Part shown: positions 54,319 through 62,210 of the stretch, piece after piece | Numbering within the stretch: position 1 is the stretch's first letter | Layout: every line of letters starts with the position of its first letter | Assembly: GCF_028683095.1 (NCBI RefSeq) | Contig: NZ_JAJUBC010000013.1 | Coordinates: 92,881 to 156,880, forward strand | DNA: 64,000 nt | Origin: Enterovibrio gelatinilyticus | GTDB taxonomy: Bacteria > Pseudomonadota > Gammaproteobacteria > Enterobacterales > Vibrionaceae | Direction of reading: 5' to 3' | The notes under the pieces: model-generated | The model's input: only the letters and a program-made list of their open reading frames with translations | Told to the model about the DNA's origin: nothing | Databases searched by the model: none | Made by a program: the position numbers and the translations under genes

Positions 54319-56313
54319 ATGGAACGTAAAACCCTTGCCAATGCGATCCGTGCGCTAAGCATGGACGGTGTACAACAAGCCAACTCTGGTCACCCTGGCG
54401 CCCCAATGGGCATGGCTGACATAGCAGAAGTCCTGTGGCGTGACCACATGAACCACAACCCACAAAACCCTGAGTGGGCTGACCGCGACCGTTTCGTCCT
54501 GTCGAACGGTCACGGTTCAATGCTGATTTACTCTCTGCTTCACCTCACTGGTTACGATCTGTCGATTGACGATCTGAAAAACTTCCGCCAACTGCATTCA
54601 AAAACTCCAGGTCACCCTGAATACGGTTATGCACCAGGCGTTGAAACCACAACCGGTCCGCTAGGCCAAGGCATCACCAATGCGGTGGGCATGGCAATGG
54701 CAGAGAAATCGTTGGCAGCACAATTCAACCGTGACGGTCACGACATCGTTGACCACAACACTTACGTGTTCTTGGGCGACGGCTGTTTGATGGAAGGCAT
54801 CTCTCACGAAGCCTGTTCACTGGCGGGTACATTAGGCTTGGGCAAGCTGGTTGCATTCTGGGATGACAACGGTATTTCTATCGATGGTCATGTTGAAGGC
54901 TGGTTCACTGACGACACGCCTAAGCGTTTTGAAGCGTACGGCTGGCACGTTATTCCTGCTGTTGATGGTCATGACGCTGACGCAATCAATGCCGCTATTG
55001 AAGCAGCTAAAGCAGAAACAGGCCGCCCTACCCTCATCTGTACCAAAACTGTGATTGGTTTCGGTTCACCTAACAAAGCAGGCACCCACGATTGTCACGG
55101 CGCACCACTAGGTGCAGATGAAATCGCAGCAACCCGCAAACAGCTTGGTTGGGAACACGGCCCGTTTGAAATCCCTGCGGATATCTACGGAAAGTGGGAT
55201 GCAAAAAACGCAGGTGCTGCGAAAGAGTCTTCTTGGAACGAGAAGCTGGCAGCGTACGAAGCGGCTCATCCTGAACTAGCTGCTGAATTCAAGCGCCGCG
55301 TAAACGGCGATTTGCCAGCAGAATGGGATGCAAAAGCAAACGCAATCATTGCTGACCTGCAAGCGAACCCTGCAAACATTGCTTCACGTAAAGCGTCTCA
55401 AAACGCGCTAGAAGCGTTCGGTGCGATGCTACCTGAGTTCATGGGCGGCTCTGCTGACCTTGCACCGTCAAACCTGACCATGTGGTCTGGTTCGAAAGCC
55501 GTGACAGCAGACGACGCATCAGGCAACTACATCCACTACGGTGTGCGTGAGTTCGCAATGACCGCGATCATTAACGGTATTGCACTGCACGGCGGTTTCG
55601 TACCTTACGGTGCTACCTTCCTGATGTTTATGGAATACGCACGTAATGCAATGCGCATGGCTGCATTGATGAAGGTTCAAAACATCCAAGTTTACACCCA
55701 CGATTCAATCGGTCTGGGTGAAGATGGTCCAACTCACCAGCCTGTTGAACAAATTTCTTCACTGCGCCTAACGCCAAACATGAGCACATGGCGTCCGTGT
55801 GACCAAGTGGAATCTGCGGTTGCGTGGAAACTGGCGATTGAACGCAAAGACGGTCCGACGTCACTGATCTTCTCGCGTCAGAACTTGGCACAACAAGCGC
55901 GTGATGCAGAACAAGTGGCGAACATTGCTAAGGGTGGTTACATCCTGAAAGACAGCATTGGCCAACCTGAGCTGATCCTTATCGCGACGGGTTCTGAAGT
56001 TGAACTGGCAGTGGACGCGGCAACTAAGCTAACTGCTGATGGCATACAAGTACGCGTTGTTTCTATGCCTGCAACTGACGTGTTCGATAAGCAAGATGCG
56101 GCATACCGTGAATCGGTATTGCCTTCAGACGTGACAGCGCGTGTTGCGATTGAAGCAGGTATTGCTGACTTCTGGTACAAGTACGTTGGCTTCGACGGTC
56201 GTATCATCGGTATGCACACCTTCGGCGAATCTGCACCAGCGGGTGAGCTGTTCAAGATGTTCGGTTTCACTGTTGAAAACGTGGTTGAAACGGCAAAAGA
56301 GTTGGTTGAATAA
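54319..56313 (+). CDS. tkt: Transketolase
   Basis: A 664-residue thiamine-diphosphate enzyme that transfers two-carbon ketol units, partner of transaldolase. [11 protein letters not shown] (about 24-34), the ThDP motif [13 protein letters not shown] (about 154-166) with the NN motif DDNGISIDG, and the pyrimidine domain VRFA-like segment ([19 protein letters not shown] as [10 protein letters not shown], about 408) with EDGPTHQP are all present and intact. Start ATG 54319 after TAAGGTAAGCCC. Second gene of the tal-tkt unit; a strong terminator ends it. Codon use is strongly biased, as for a well-expressed gene. Confidence 0.97.
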   Translation: MERKTLANAIRALSMDGVQQANSGHPGAPMGMADIAEVLWRDHMNHNPQNPEWADRDRFVLSNGHGSMLIYSLLHLTGYDLSIDDLKNFRQLHSKTPGHPEYGYAPGVETTTGPLGQGITNAVGMAMAEKSLAAQFNRDGHDIVDHNTYVFLGDGCLMEGISHEACSLAGTLGLGKLVAFWDDNGISIDGHVEGWFTDDTPKRFEAYGWHVIPAVDGHDADAINAAIEAAKAETGRPTLICTKTVIGFGSPNKAGTHDCHGAPLGADEIAATRKQLGWEHGPFEIPADIYGKWDAKNAGAAKESSWNEKLAAYEAAHPELAAEFKRRVNGDLPAEWDAKANAIIADLQANPANIASRKASQNALEAFGAMLPEFMGGSADLAPSNLTMWSGSKAVTADDASGNYIHYGVREFAMTAIINGIALHGGFVPYGATFLMFMEYARNAMRMAALMKVQNIQVYTHDSIGLGEDGPTHQPVEQISSLRLTPNMSTWRPCDQVESAVAWKLAIERKDGPTSLIFSRQNLAQQARDAEQVANIAKGGYILKDSIGQPELILIATGSEVELAVDAATKLTADGIQVRVVSMPATDVFDKQDAAYRESVLPSDVTARVAIEAGIADFWYKYVGFDGRIIGMHTFGESAPAGELFKMFGFTVENVVETAKELVE

Positions 56314-56351
56314 GCCGTCTTTACCATCAGTCACTAGACGTTTTTGATTCC

Positions 56352-56380
56352 AAAAACCCGCTGATAAGCGGGTTTTTTAT
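56352..56380 (+). terminator. Rho-independent terminator of tkt
   Basis: AACCCGCT (56355-56362) pairs with AGCGGGTT (56367-56374), loop GATA, followed by TTTTTTAT. Confidence 0.93.
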
Positions 56381-56558
56381 TGCCTTAACGCCACTCCTCG
56401 ATCGTAATATGGAAACCATTTCCCTTTAGATATAAGTAATTAGACCAAACCCTCCCCACCGACATACCAAAACTATCTCACCCTCATAAATTTTATGCCT
56501 CGTGCGCAGAATTCACTCTCCTTAGACTGGCTATAAATCAAAGATAAGGAGCGACGAA

Positions 56559-57260
56559 ATGGCAGCAACAGACACAAAAACAGCCAGCCAAGAATACATC
56601 GAATGGAATGTGGATCTGTCTGTTCCGATTACCATATCTGGCGGTTCATTGCCTTTCTCTGATACCCCGATGGTTGGTGTGAAACGAATGATGTTTGAAC
56701 GTCGTGGTGATGAAATAGCGAGACGAGCAACATCGTGTGTTCGCTATGCACAAGGCAGTTCATTTAAACCTCACAGCCACCCCGGGGGTGAAGAATACAT
56801 TGTTCTCGACGGCACATTTTCCGATCACAGCGGCGATTTCACCAAAGGCTGGTATGTGAGAAACCCCGTCGGTTCAACCCATGCGCCATTCACCAAAGAA
56901 GGCTGTGAAATTTTCGTCAAGCTTTCCCAAGTACCCTCTAACGAGCCTGATTACTTCTACCTCAATACTCATGACGCGAATTGGGAAACCATTGAAGATA
57001 AGCATATGCAACTTCGCCTCTGGAAATCAGACATCGAAGATACGACCTTAAATCAATTTAAACCAGGCTATACGTTGGGCGTAATCAAGAATGAGGAAGT
57101 AACTGAATTCTTTGTGTTGTCAGGCACAGCAATCATTAACGACGTTAGTTACGAACACCACTCTTGGATGCGTTTTCCAGCAGGTACCACAATAACCATG
57201 TCCACGGAATTGGGCGCAGTGGTTTATCAAAAAATAGGATCAGGCGAAGTACGCGTCTAG
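56559..57260 (+). CDS. ChrR-like double-cupin protein
   Basis: A 233-residue protein with two cupin domains. The first (about 50-130) has SFKPHSHPGGEEYIVLDG-type metal residues (His, His, Glu) and resembles the ChrR cupin; the second (about 150-230) is more degenerate, with NEEVTEFFVLSG and HHSWMRFPAG. There is no anti-sigma zinc domain at the N-terminus, so it is not an anti-sigma factor itself. It begins a unit with GST and MBL-hydrolase genes, hinting at reactive sulfur or oxidative chemistry. Ribosome site AAGGAG before ATG 56559. Confidence 0.8.
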   Translation: MAATDTKTASQEYIEWNVDLSVPITISGGSLPFSDTPMVGVKRMMFERRGDEIARRATSCVRYAQGSSFKPHSHPGGEEYIVLDGTFSDHSGDFTKGWYVRNPVGSTHAPFTKEGCEIFVKLSQVPSNEPDYFYLNTHDANWETIEDKHMQLRLWKSDIEDTTLNQFKPGYTLGVIKNEEVTEFFVLSGTAIINDVSYEHHSWMRFPAGTTITMSTELGAVVYQKIGSGEVRV

Positions 57261-57324
57261 TCTCCCAAAAAATCATATTGGATTAAAAACATAACGACCG
57301 AGAAGACTCGGATAAGGAAAAGTC

Positions 57325-57966
57325 ATGTCCTCAGAAAATACAATTACCCTTTATGAAACCACAGGCTTCCCTAACCCTGCACGTATTCGCGCTGCACTGG
57401 CAGAGAAAAATGCGCTTAATCAGGTGGCATTTATCGAAGTTGATGTCATGAATCTTGAGCATCGTTCAGAGGATTTCTATGCCATGAATCCGACAGGAAC
57501 CGTGCCTGTACTTCGCACATTAGAAGGTGAATACCTCTCCGAATCTACAGCCATTACTGAATATGTTGATGCACTTTTTGATGGTCCATCGCTCACGGGA
57601 ACAACACCGTTAGAGCGTGGGGTGATCCACATGATGCAACGCAGAGCCGAGTCGATGGTTATGGATGCGGTAGCAACCTATTTTCACCACGCCACCGACG
57701 GGTTAGGCCCAGCGCTAGAAACCTACCAATGTTCGGAATGGGGCAACCATCAGAAACAACGTGCTCTCGCCGGGTTTGCCTATTTTAACAAGCTATTAGA
57801 AAACAACTTATACGTCGCTGCTAATACGTTTTCTATGGCTGATATCACCTTGTTTTACGGGCTGGCGTTTGCCGAATTTGCAGGTCTTCAGATTCCTAGC
57901 GAATTGACAAATCTCATTGCATGGCGCGAAACCATGTCTCAAAGAGACTGTTTCTCGGCAAACTAA
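57325..57966 (+). CDS. Glutathione S-transferase family protein
   Basis: A 213-residue two-domain GST: thioredoxin-like N-terminal domain (about 7-85; TTGFPNPARIRAALAEKN, the cis-Pro in GTVPVL about 59, ESTAITEYVD about 72-81) and helical C-terminal domain (about 95-205). It may conjugate glutathione to electrophiles or reduce a persulfide/disulfide. It is separated by 64 bases from the cupin gene and 15 bases from the MBL-hydrolase gene, consistent with one transcript. Substrate unknown. Confidence 0.88.
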   Translation: MSSENTITLYETTGFPNPARIRAALAEKNALNQVAFIEVDVMNLEHRSEDFYAMNPTGTVPVLRTLEGEYLSESTAITEYVDALFDGPSLTGTTPLERGVIHMMQRRAESMVMDAVATYFHHATDGLGPALETYQCSEWGNHQKQRALAGFAYFNKLLENNLYVAANTFSMADITLFYGLAFAEFAGLQIPSELTNLIAWRETMSQRDCFSAN

Positions 57967-57981
57967 CTAAGGAGTGAGAAC

Positions 57982-58764
57982 ATGAAAGTACAACCTTTTT
58001 TTCATGTGGAAACGGGCTCACTCACCTATGTTGTATCTGACAGTGGGTTCGCACTCATTGTAGACCCTGTTCTCGACTATAAAGATGGCAATATTACGCA
58101 CACACATGTTGATTCTGTGTTGGACTATATCAAACGGAAAGGACTGGATTTACGCTTTGTGCTAGAGACACATATTCATGCTGACCATCTCTCTGCATCT
58201 CAATATGTGAAAGACATCACAGGTGCTAAATCAATGATAAGCGCGAAGATAAAAGAAGTATTTAGTCAATGGAAAGCAAAGCTAAACCTGAAAAATGTCG
58301 CGAATTTCGATTACTTTGTCGATAGTGACTCTAGGATTCCGTTTGGTTCAAAAGTCATCGAAGTCATCGAAACTCCAGGGCATACCCCTGCTTGCATTAC
58401 ATATAAAATTGATGGTCATATTTTTGTTGGGGACACACTTTTTGCCCCTGACAAGGGCACATCGAGGGCTGATTTTCCAGGCGGTAGTTCAACAACGTTG
58501 TTTCATTCGATACAAAAGCTCTATCAGTTACCGAATGACACAACCGTTTATCTCTGCCACGACTACCCTCCGTTGGGAGCTTCACCAACAACGCATGTAA
58601 AGTTGGACTGGCAAAAAAGACGGAACGTCATGCTCAATCAACAGACCTCCCTGAATGAATATGTCTTTTCGCGAGACAGAAGAGATCGTTCACTCTTGGA
58701 GCCAAAACTGTTGAACGTCGCGATTCCATTCAATCTCACTTTCCGCTTACCGGCCAATAGCTAA
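57982..58764 (+). CDS. MBL-fold hydrolase, persulfide dioxygenase (ETHE1)-like
   Basis: A 260-residue metallo-beta-lactamase-fold protein. Metal motif THIHADH (His64, His66, Asp68, His69), ETPGHTPACITY (about 131-142), VGDTLF (about 149-154) and LCHDY (about 191-195) resemble ETHE1/Blh persulfide dioxygenases, which oxidise glutathione persulfide to sulfite. GTSRADFPGGS is the characteristic loop. The adjacent GST fits handling of glutathione persulfide. A glyoxalase II-like role is the alternative. Ribosome site AAGGAG before ATG 57982. Ends with a strong terminator. Confidence 0.87.
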   Translation: MKVQPFFHVETGSLTYVVSDSGFALIVDPVLDYKDGNITHTHVDSVLDYIKRKGLDLRFVLETHIHADHLSASQYVKDITGAKSMISAKIKEVFSQWKAKLNLKNVANFDYFVDSDSRIPFGSKVIEVIETPGHTPACITYKIDGHIFVGDTLFAPDKGTSRADFPGGSSTTLFHSIQKLYQLPNDTTVYLCHDYPPLGASPTTHVKLDWQKRRNVMLNQQTSLNEYVFSRDRRDRSLLEPKLLNVAIPFNLTFRLPANS

Positions 58765-58770
58765 CGTAAT

Positions 58771-58802
58771 AAAAAGGGACTCACAATGTGTGAGTCCCTT
58801 TC
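58771..58802. terminator. Bidirectional terminator
   Basis: AAAGGGACTCACA (58773-58785) and TGTGAGTCCCTTT (58789-58801) form a 13-base perfect stem with a 3-base loop, between the MBL-hydrolase and LysR genes. Confidence 0.92.
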
Positions 58803-58828
58803 CTCGAGGTATGTAATAAGCAACGCAT

Positions 58829-59791
58829 TCACGCTGTAGAAAGCAACCAACTCCTAAAAGCATCAATGTGTTCGCTCATGTCACTCTGCACTTCATCTTG
58901 TTTCCAAACGAGAAAATAACAAAATCTAGACCGGAATTGATATTTACTCACGTCAAACGGGCACACTAACTCCCCCGACTTGAGTTCATCTTCAATCAAT
59001 CGACTTCTGCCCAAGGCAAGTCCATTCCCTCTGCGCGCGAGTTCAATCACGCTTGCGAAGTCATTAATCTTTAATCCATGCAATTTATTCGGAACGGCGA
59101 CATCCACGCGATCTGACCATTCTTGCCAGGAAGGGTATCCACTGCTGGAAGCTACGGAGTGATCATGAAGTAGAGGAATACCTTTCAGCAAATGAGGCGG
59201 AGTTTCATTCAGGCCATGCTGCTTCGCAAACTCAGGGCTACACACTGGAAAAACATCTTCAAACATTAAATGCTGAGCACACAGATCTTCCCACTGCCCA
59301 AGCCCATAACGGATGCCAACATCAATTCCTTGCTCGGCGTAATCAACAATGGAGATACTTGTTTCCACCTGAATATCAATATCATCATGCTGCATTTGAT
59401 ACTGATTTACCCGCGTTAGCAGCCATTTAGATGCAATCGAAGGGCTAGCAGATACGGTGATAATATCCTCTGCGGGTTCATCAATAAGGTGATTTAACCC
59501 CCGCAGGATCAGTTCAAACCCTCTATGGATATCAGGGAATGCATTCACTCCCTCAGCCGTCAATGTTAAGCGGGATGATCCCGACGTCGCACGATTAAAT
59601 AGTCGAACATTGAGCCAGTCTTCCAATTGTCTGACTTGTTGACCCACTGCAGCAGGCGTGACATTAAGTTCCTGCGCTGCACCAGCAAAGCTATGGTGCC
59701 TCGCGGTCGCTTCAAATGCCCGTATACCGTTTAGATGGGTAATTTTATTCATTCTAAATTTTTTTAGCCGTTTATTAGATGCGTCCATCAT
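58829..59791 (-). CDS. LysR family (GcvA-like) regulator
   Basis: A 320-residue LTTR. HTH at about 25-50 (AFEATARHHSFAGAAQELNV, TPAAVGQQVRQLEDWL) and C-terminal effector domain (about 105-310). The TPAAVGQQVRQLE recognition helix and the following layout resemble GcvA/AmpR-type regulators. Start: ATG 59791 or 59788, both behind GAGGTAG; an internal ATG at 59752 lacks a ribosome site. It is divergent from the amine oxidase gene, a possible target. Confidence 0.9.
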   Translation of the reverse strand: MMDASNKRLKKFRMNKITHLNGIRAFEATARHHSFAGAAQELNVTPAAVGQQVRQLEDWLNVRLFNRATSGSSRLTLTAEGVNAFPDIHRGFELILRGLNHLIDEPAEDIITVSASPSIASKWLLTRVNQYQMQHDDIDIQVETSISIVDYAEQGIDVGIRYGLGQWEDLCAQHLMFEDVFPVCSPEFAKQHGLNETPPHLLKGIPLLHDHSVASSSGYPSWQEWSDRVDVAVPNKLHGLKINDFASVIELARRGNGLALGRSRLIEDELKSGELVCPFDVSKYQFRSRFCYFLVWKQDEVQSDMSEHIDAFRSWLLSTA

Positions 59792-60112
59792 CTACCTCAT
59801 TGCTAACATGGCCTGAGTGCATAAAAGCGCGTCATGTCGTCGAACTCATTCATTTGTATACCCAATCAACCTGAAGATGCGGAATTCAGGTTGTTTAGTT
59901 ATATCAATTTAGCATGCAAAACATCACGTTTGGCCTATTTATATGTCCTGACTGTATTACAGCGCGTCATAAATCATGGCAGTGAATATGCTGAGAGCAT
60001 ACCAATACCCAGCGGTAATGCTACGTTTTACTGGGGAAGAAAAACTATCTCGCCGCTGAACAAATCATGCCTCGTCACCGATTGTTTGTTCGATAAAATC
60101 CATAAGGGATAA
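59792..60112. other. Divergent region with a 9-bp perfect hairpin
   Basis: CAACCTGAA (59867-59875) and TTCAGGTTG (59885-59893) form a perfect stem with a 9-base loop, in an AT-rich 320-base promoter region. It could be an intergenic repeat, an operator or a terminator fragment. No gene supported. Confidence 0.4.
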
Positions 60113-61237
60113 ATGGCTATGGAGTTTGGAATGAGCACAGTAGTTGAAACAGCAATCATCGGTGGCGGGTTAAGCGGTTTGTTCGCCGCACACCTGTTAG
60201 AACGACAAGGGCGAGACTATGTGCTGTTTGAAGCTCGAGAGCGTTTCGGTGGTCGAATTATCTCACTCCCCTCAAATGATGCTAACCAAGCGAACGTTGA
60301 TTTAGGTCCATCTTGGTATTGGCCAAACATTAATCCACGACTATCTGCACTCGTCACCGCACTTGAAATCATGAGCTACAAGCAATTTTCATCAGGTCGT
60401 TATCTCATCGAAGAAACGCGCGGTGCACCTGCTCAAGCCATCGATATCGGTCAGGACATCATGCCAGACACTTACCGTCTTCGTGGAGGAATGCAGGCAC
60501 TGATCAATGGCTTGTTGAAGAAGATACGTTCTGAACAATGCTTCCTCGGTACACCAGTGAAATCAGTCACCAAACAAAGCGATAATACTTATCTATTAGA
60601 GTATGAGCATCGTGGTGGCAAAGGCGCATTGGTCGCAAAACATGTTGTGTTTGCCATGCCCCTGAGACTCATCTCTAACACGATATCCTTCCACCCAGCT
60701 CTCTCTCCAGCGCTGAAAAGAGCATTTGATGGTACTGAAACATGGATGGCCGCCCACGCCAAAGTCGTATTAACATACGCCACACCTTTTTGGCGCGACA
60801 AAGGGTTCTCTGGCTCTGCATCTAGCCGCGTGGGGCCAATGGTGGAAATACATGACGCCTCTCCAGAGAATGATCAAGCAGAGCCGGAATATGGAGCCTT
60901 GATGGGTTTTATTGGCATCAATGGTGCGGCAAGAAAAACAGCTGGTGATGGCACGTTGAAACGTCTCATCCTTCAACAGGCGGCGAAGTTATTTGGACCA
61001 GAAGCGCAACACCCTCTGAGCATCGAATATGTTGATTGGTACCAAGAAACTTTTACAACTACAACCAGTTACCTGTCAGCCTCACATGGCATCTATGGCA
61101 TTGACATTGAAAACATCGAACACCCACATATTTTCTTTGCAGGAACGGAAGCCTCTCATAGCTTTGGCGGTTATTTAGAAGGGGCTCTAGATGCTGCAAG
61201 CCTGGCGGTGAATGCCATCACGTCCCTTTCTCACTGA
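60113..61237 (+). CDS. FAD-dependent amine oxidase family protein
   Basis: A 374-residue flavin monoamine oxidase-like protein. The FAD-binding Rossmann motif is IIGGGLSGLFAAHLLERQ (about 13-30) with GGRI following (about 46), and the C-terminal FAGTEASHSFGGYLEGAL (about 342-359) is the flavin-contacting GxGxxxG-like motif of the family. Family members oxidise primary or polyamines, or desaturate carotenoids; the substrate is unknown. No signal peptide. ATG 60113 is preceded by AAGGGATAA. Divergent from a LysR gene that may regulate it. Confidence 0.9.
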   Translation: MAMEFGMSTVVETAIIGGGLSGLFAAHLLERQGRDYVLFEARERFGGRIISLPSNDANQANVDLGPSWYWPNINPRLSALVTALEIMSYKQFSSGRYLIEETRGAPAQAIDIGQDIMPDTYRLRGGMQALINGLLKKIRSEQCFLGTPVKSVTKQSDNTYLLEYEHRGGKGALVAKHVVFAMPLRLISNTISFHPALSPALKRAFDGTETWMAAHAKVVLTYATPFWRDKGFSGSASSRVGPMVEIHDASPENDQAEPEYGALMGFIGINGAARKTAGDGTLKRLILQQAAKLFGPEAQHPLSIEYVDWYQETFTTTTSYLSASHGIYGIDIENIEHPHIFFAGTEASHSFGGYLEGALDAASLAVNAITSLSH

Positions 61238-62210
61238 CTCCCCCTTCACCTTGGTTTCGCTTAACGGAAACTCCCTCGAACCCGAAGCCCGTGCTAATTG
61301 TTCGGAGACGTTGTTGATTACCCCCATTTCGATATAAAGCGGGTTATTTCTTTCCTAAAATCCCACGCCCATAGCCTTGATTAATGCTACGACACCCCAT
61401 TCATCCAAACGAAAAAACCAAACCTATCTTTTACATACACTTAAAAAATAAACATTAGAGTGTTCTAATTATTCGAACATGATACTCATCTAGTTTAGTA
61501 ATCAATTACACACTCAGCAAAAGAGTAAGGTAAATCATTTATCTATGAGCCAAATTATCAACCAAGAGAAATCATTAATACTAAAACATCATATCTGTAT
61601 AAGTATTCACATTTAGCAACATATCACCCAATGCAGACTAAAGGCCGCCTAGCCAGAAGAGTTCAGTATTTTTCAACCAATCCACACAACCACACCGATA
61701 CAGCATAAGTCATTGAAATATAAACATGTTTTCGACAACGTAACGCTGAAGTATTGACTACTTGAAAGTCATGCACCTCAGTTTCAATGATAAATGCATT
61801 TACTCAATGTAATGCCCTACTTTTTCCATACTTATTTAATACCTAATAGAATCATATAAACATTAGAAAACGCTGAATAAACGAATGAAAAAATACTCTT
61901 AATACTTCCACACCTTCTCGCATTCAATTTAATCATTAAATTACAAAGCTCTACATGTGAAACAGTTATATTGAGAGAATAGGCATCTACATTCACACCC
62001 TCCAGGTGTGGCTCTTCCGATTATATATAATTAAGTCTTTCTTCATACTTAGCTTAAATCCAATTCATAACCTCACATTAACAGCCTCAATCATGAGACA
62101 TTTGGCTCTGTGAAAAATCACAAATGTTAGATATATATTAATGCATCAATCGATTGCATTAACAAACAATCACTCACAATAAAACAAGTGCATCATTTCT
62201 GGAGAGCAAA
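61238..62210. other. Nearly 1 kb AT-rich intergenic region
   Basis: No supportable gene, RNA gene or repeat. It is strongly AT-rich, the type of region bound by H-NS, and must carry the promoter of the RTX gene. Confidence 0.5.
62138..62162. promoter_or_regulatory. Palindrome upstream of the RTX gene
   Basis: TTAATGCA (62138-62145) and TGCATTAA (62155-62162) are perfect inverted arms, spacer 9, with CAATCGATTG palindromic inside. It lies 49 bases before the RTX start; a plausible operator. Confidence 0.5.

Noticed and set aside
59834..60112. 92-codon open frame upstream of the amine oxidase
   Set aside because: It spans a hairpin and the promoter region, ends exactly at the amine oxidase start, and looks non-coding.
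62110..62123. CRP-like site TGTGAAAAATCACA before the RTX gene
   Set aside because: The half-sites are separated by four bases instead of six, so it does not fit the CRP dimer spacing.
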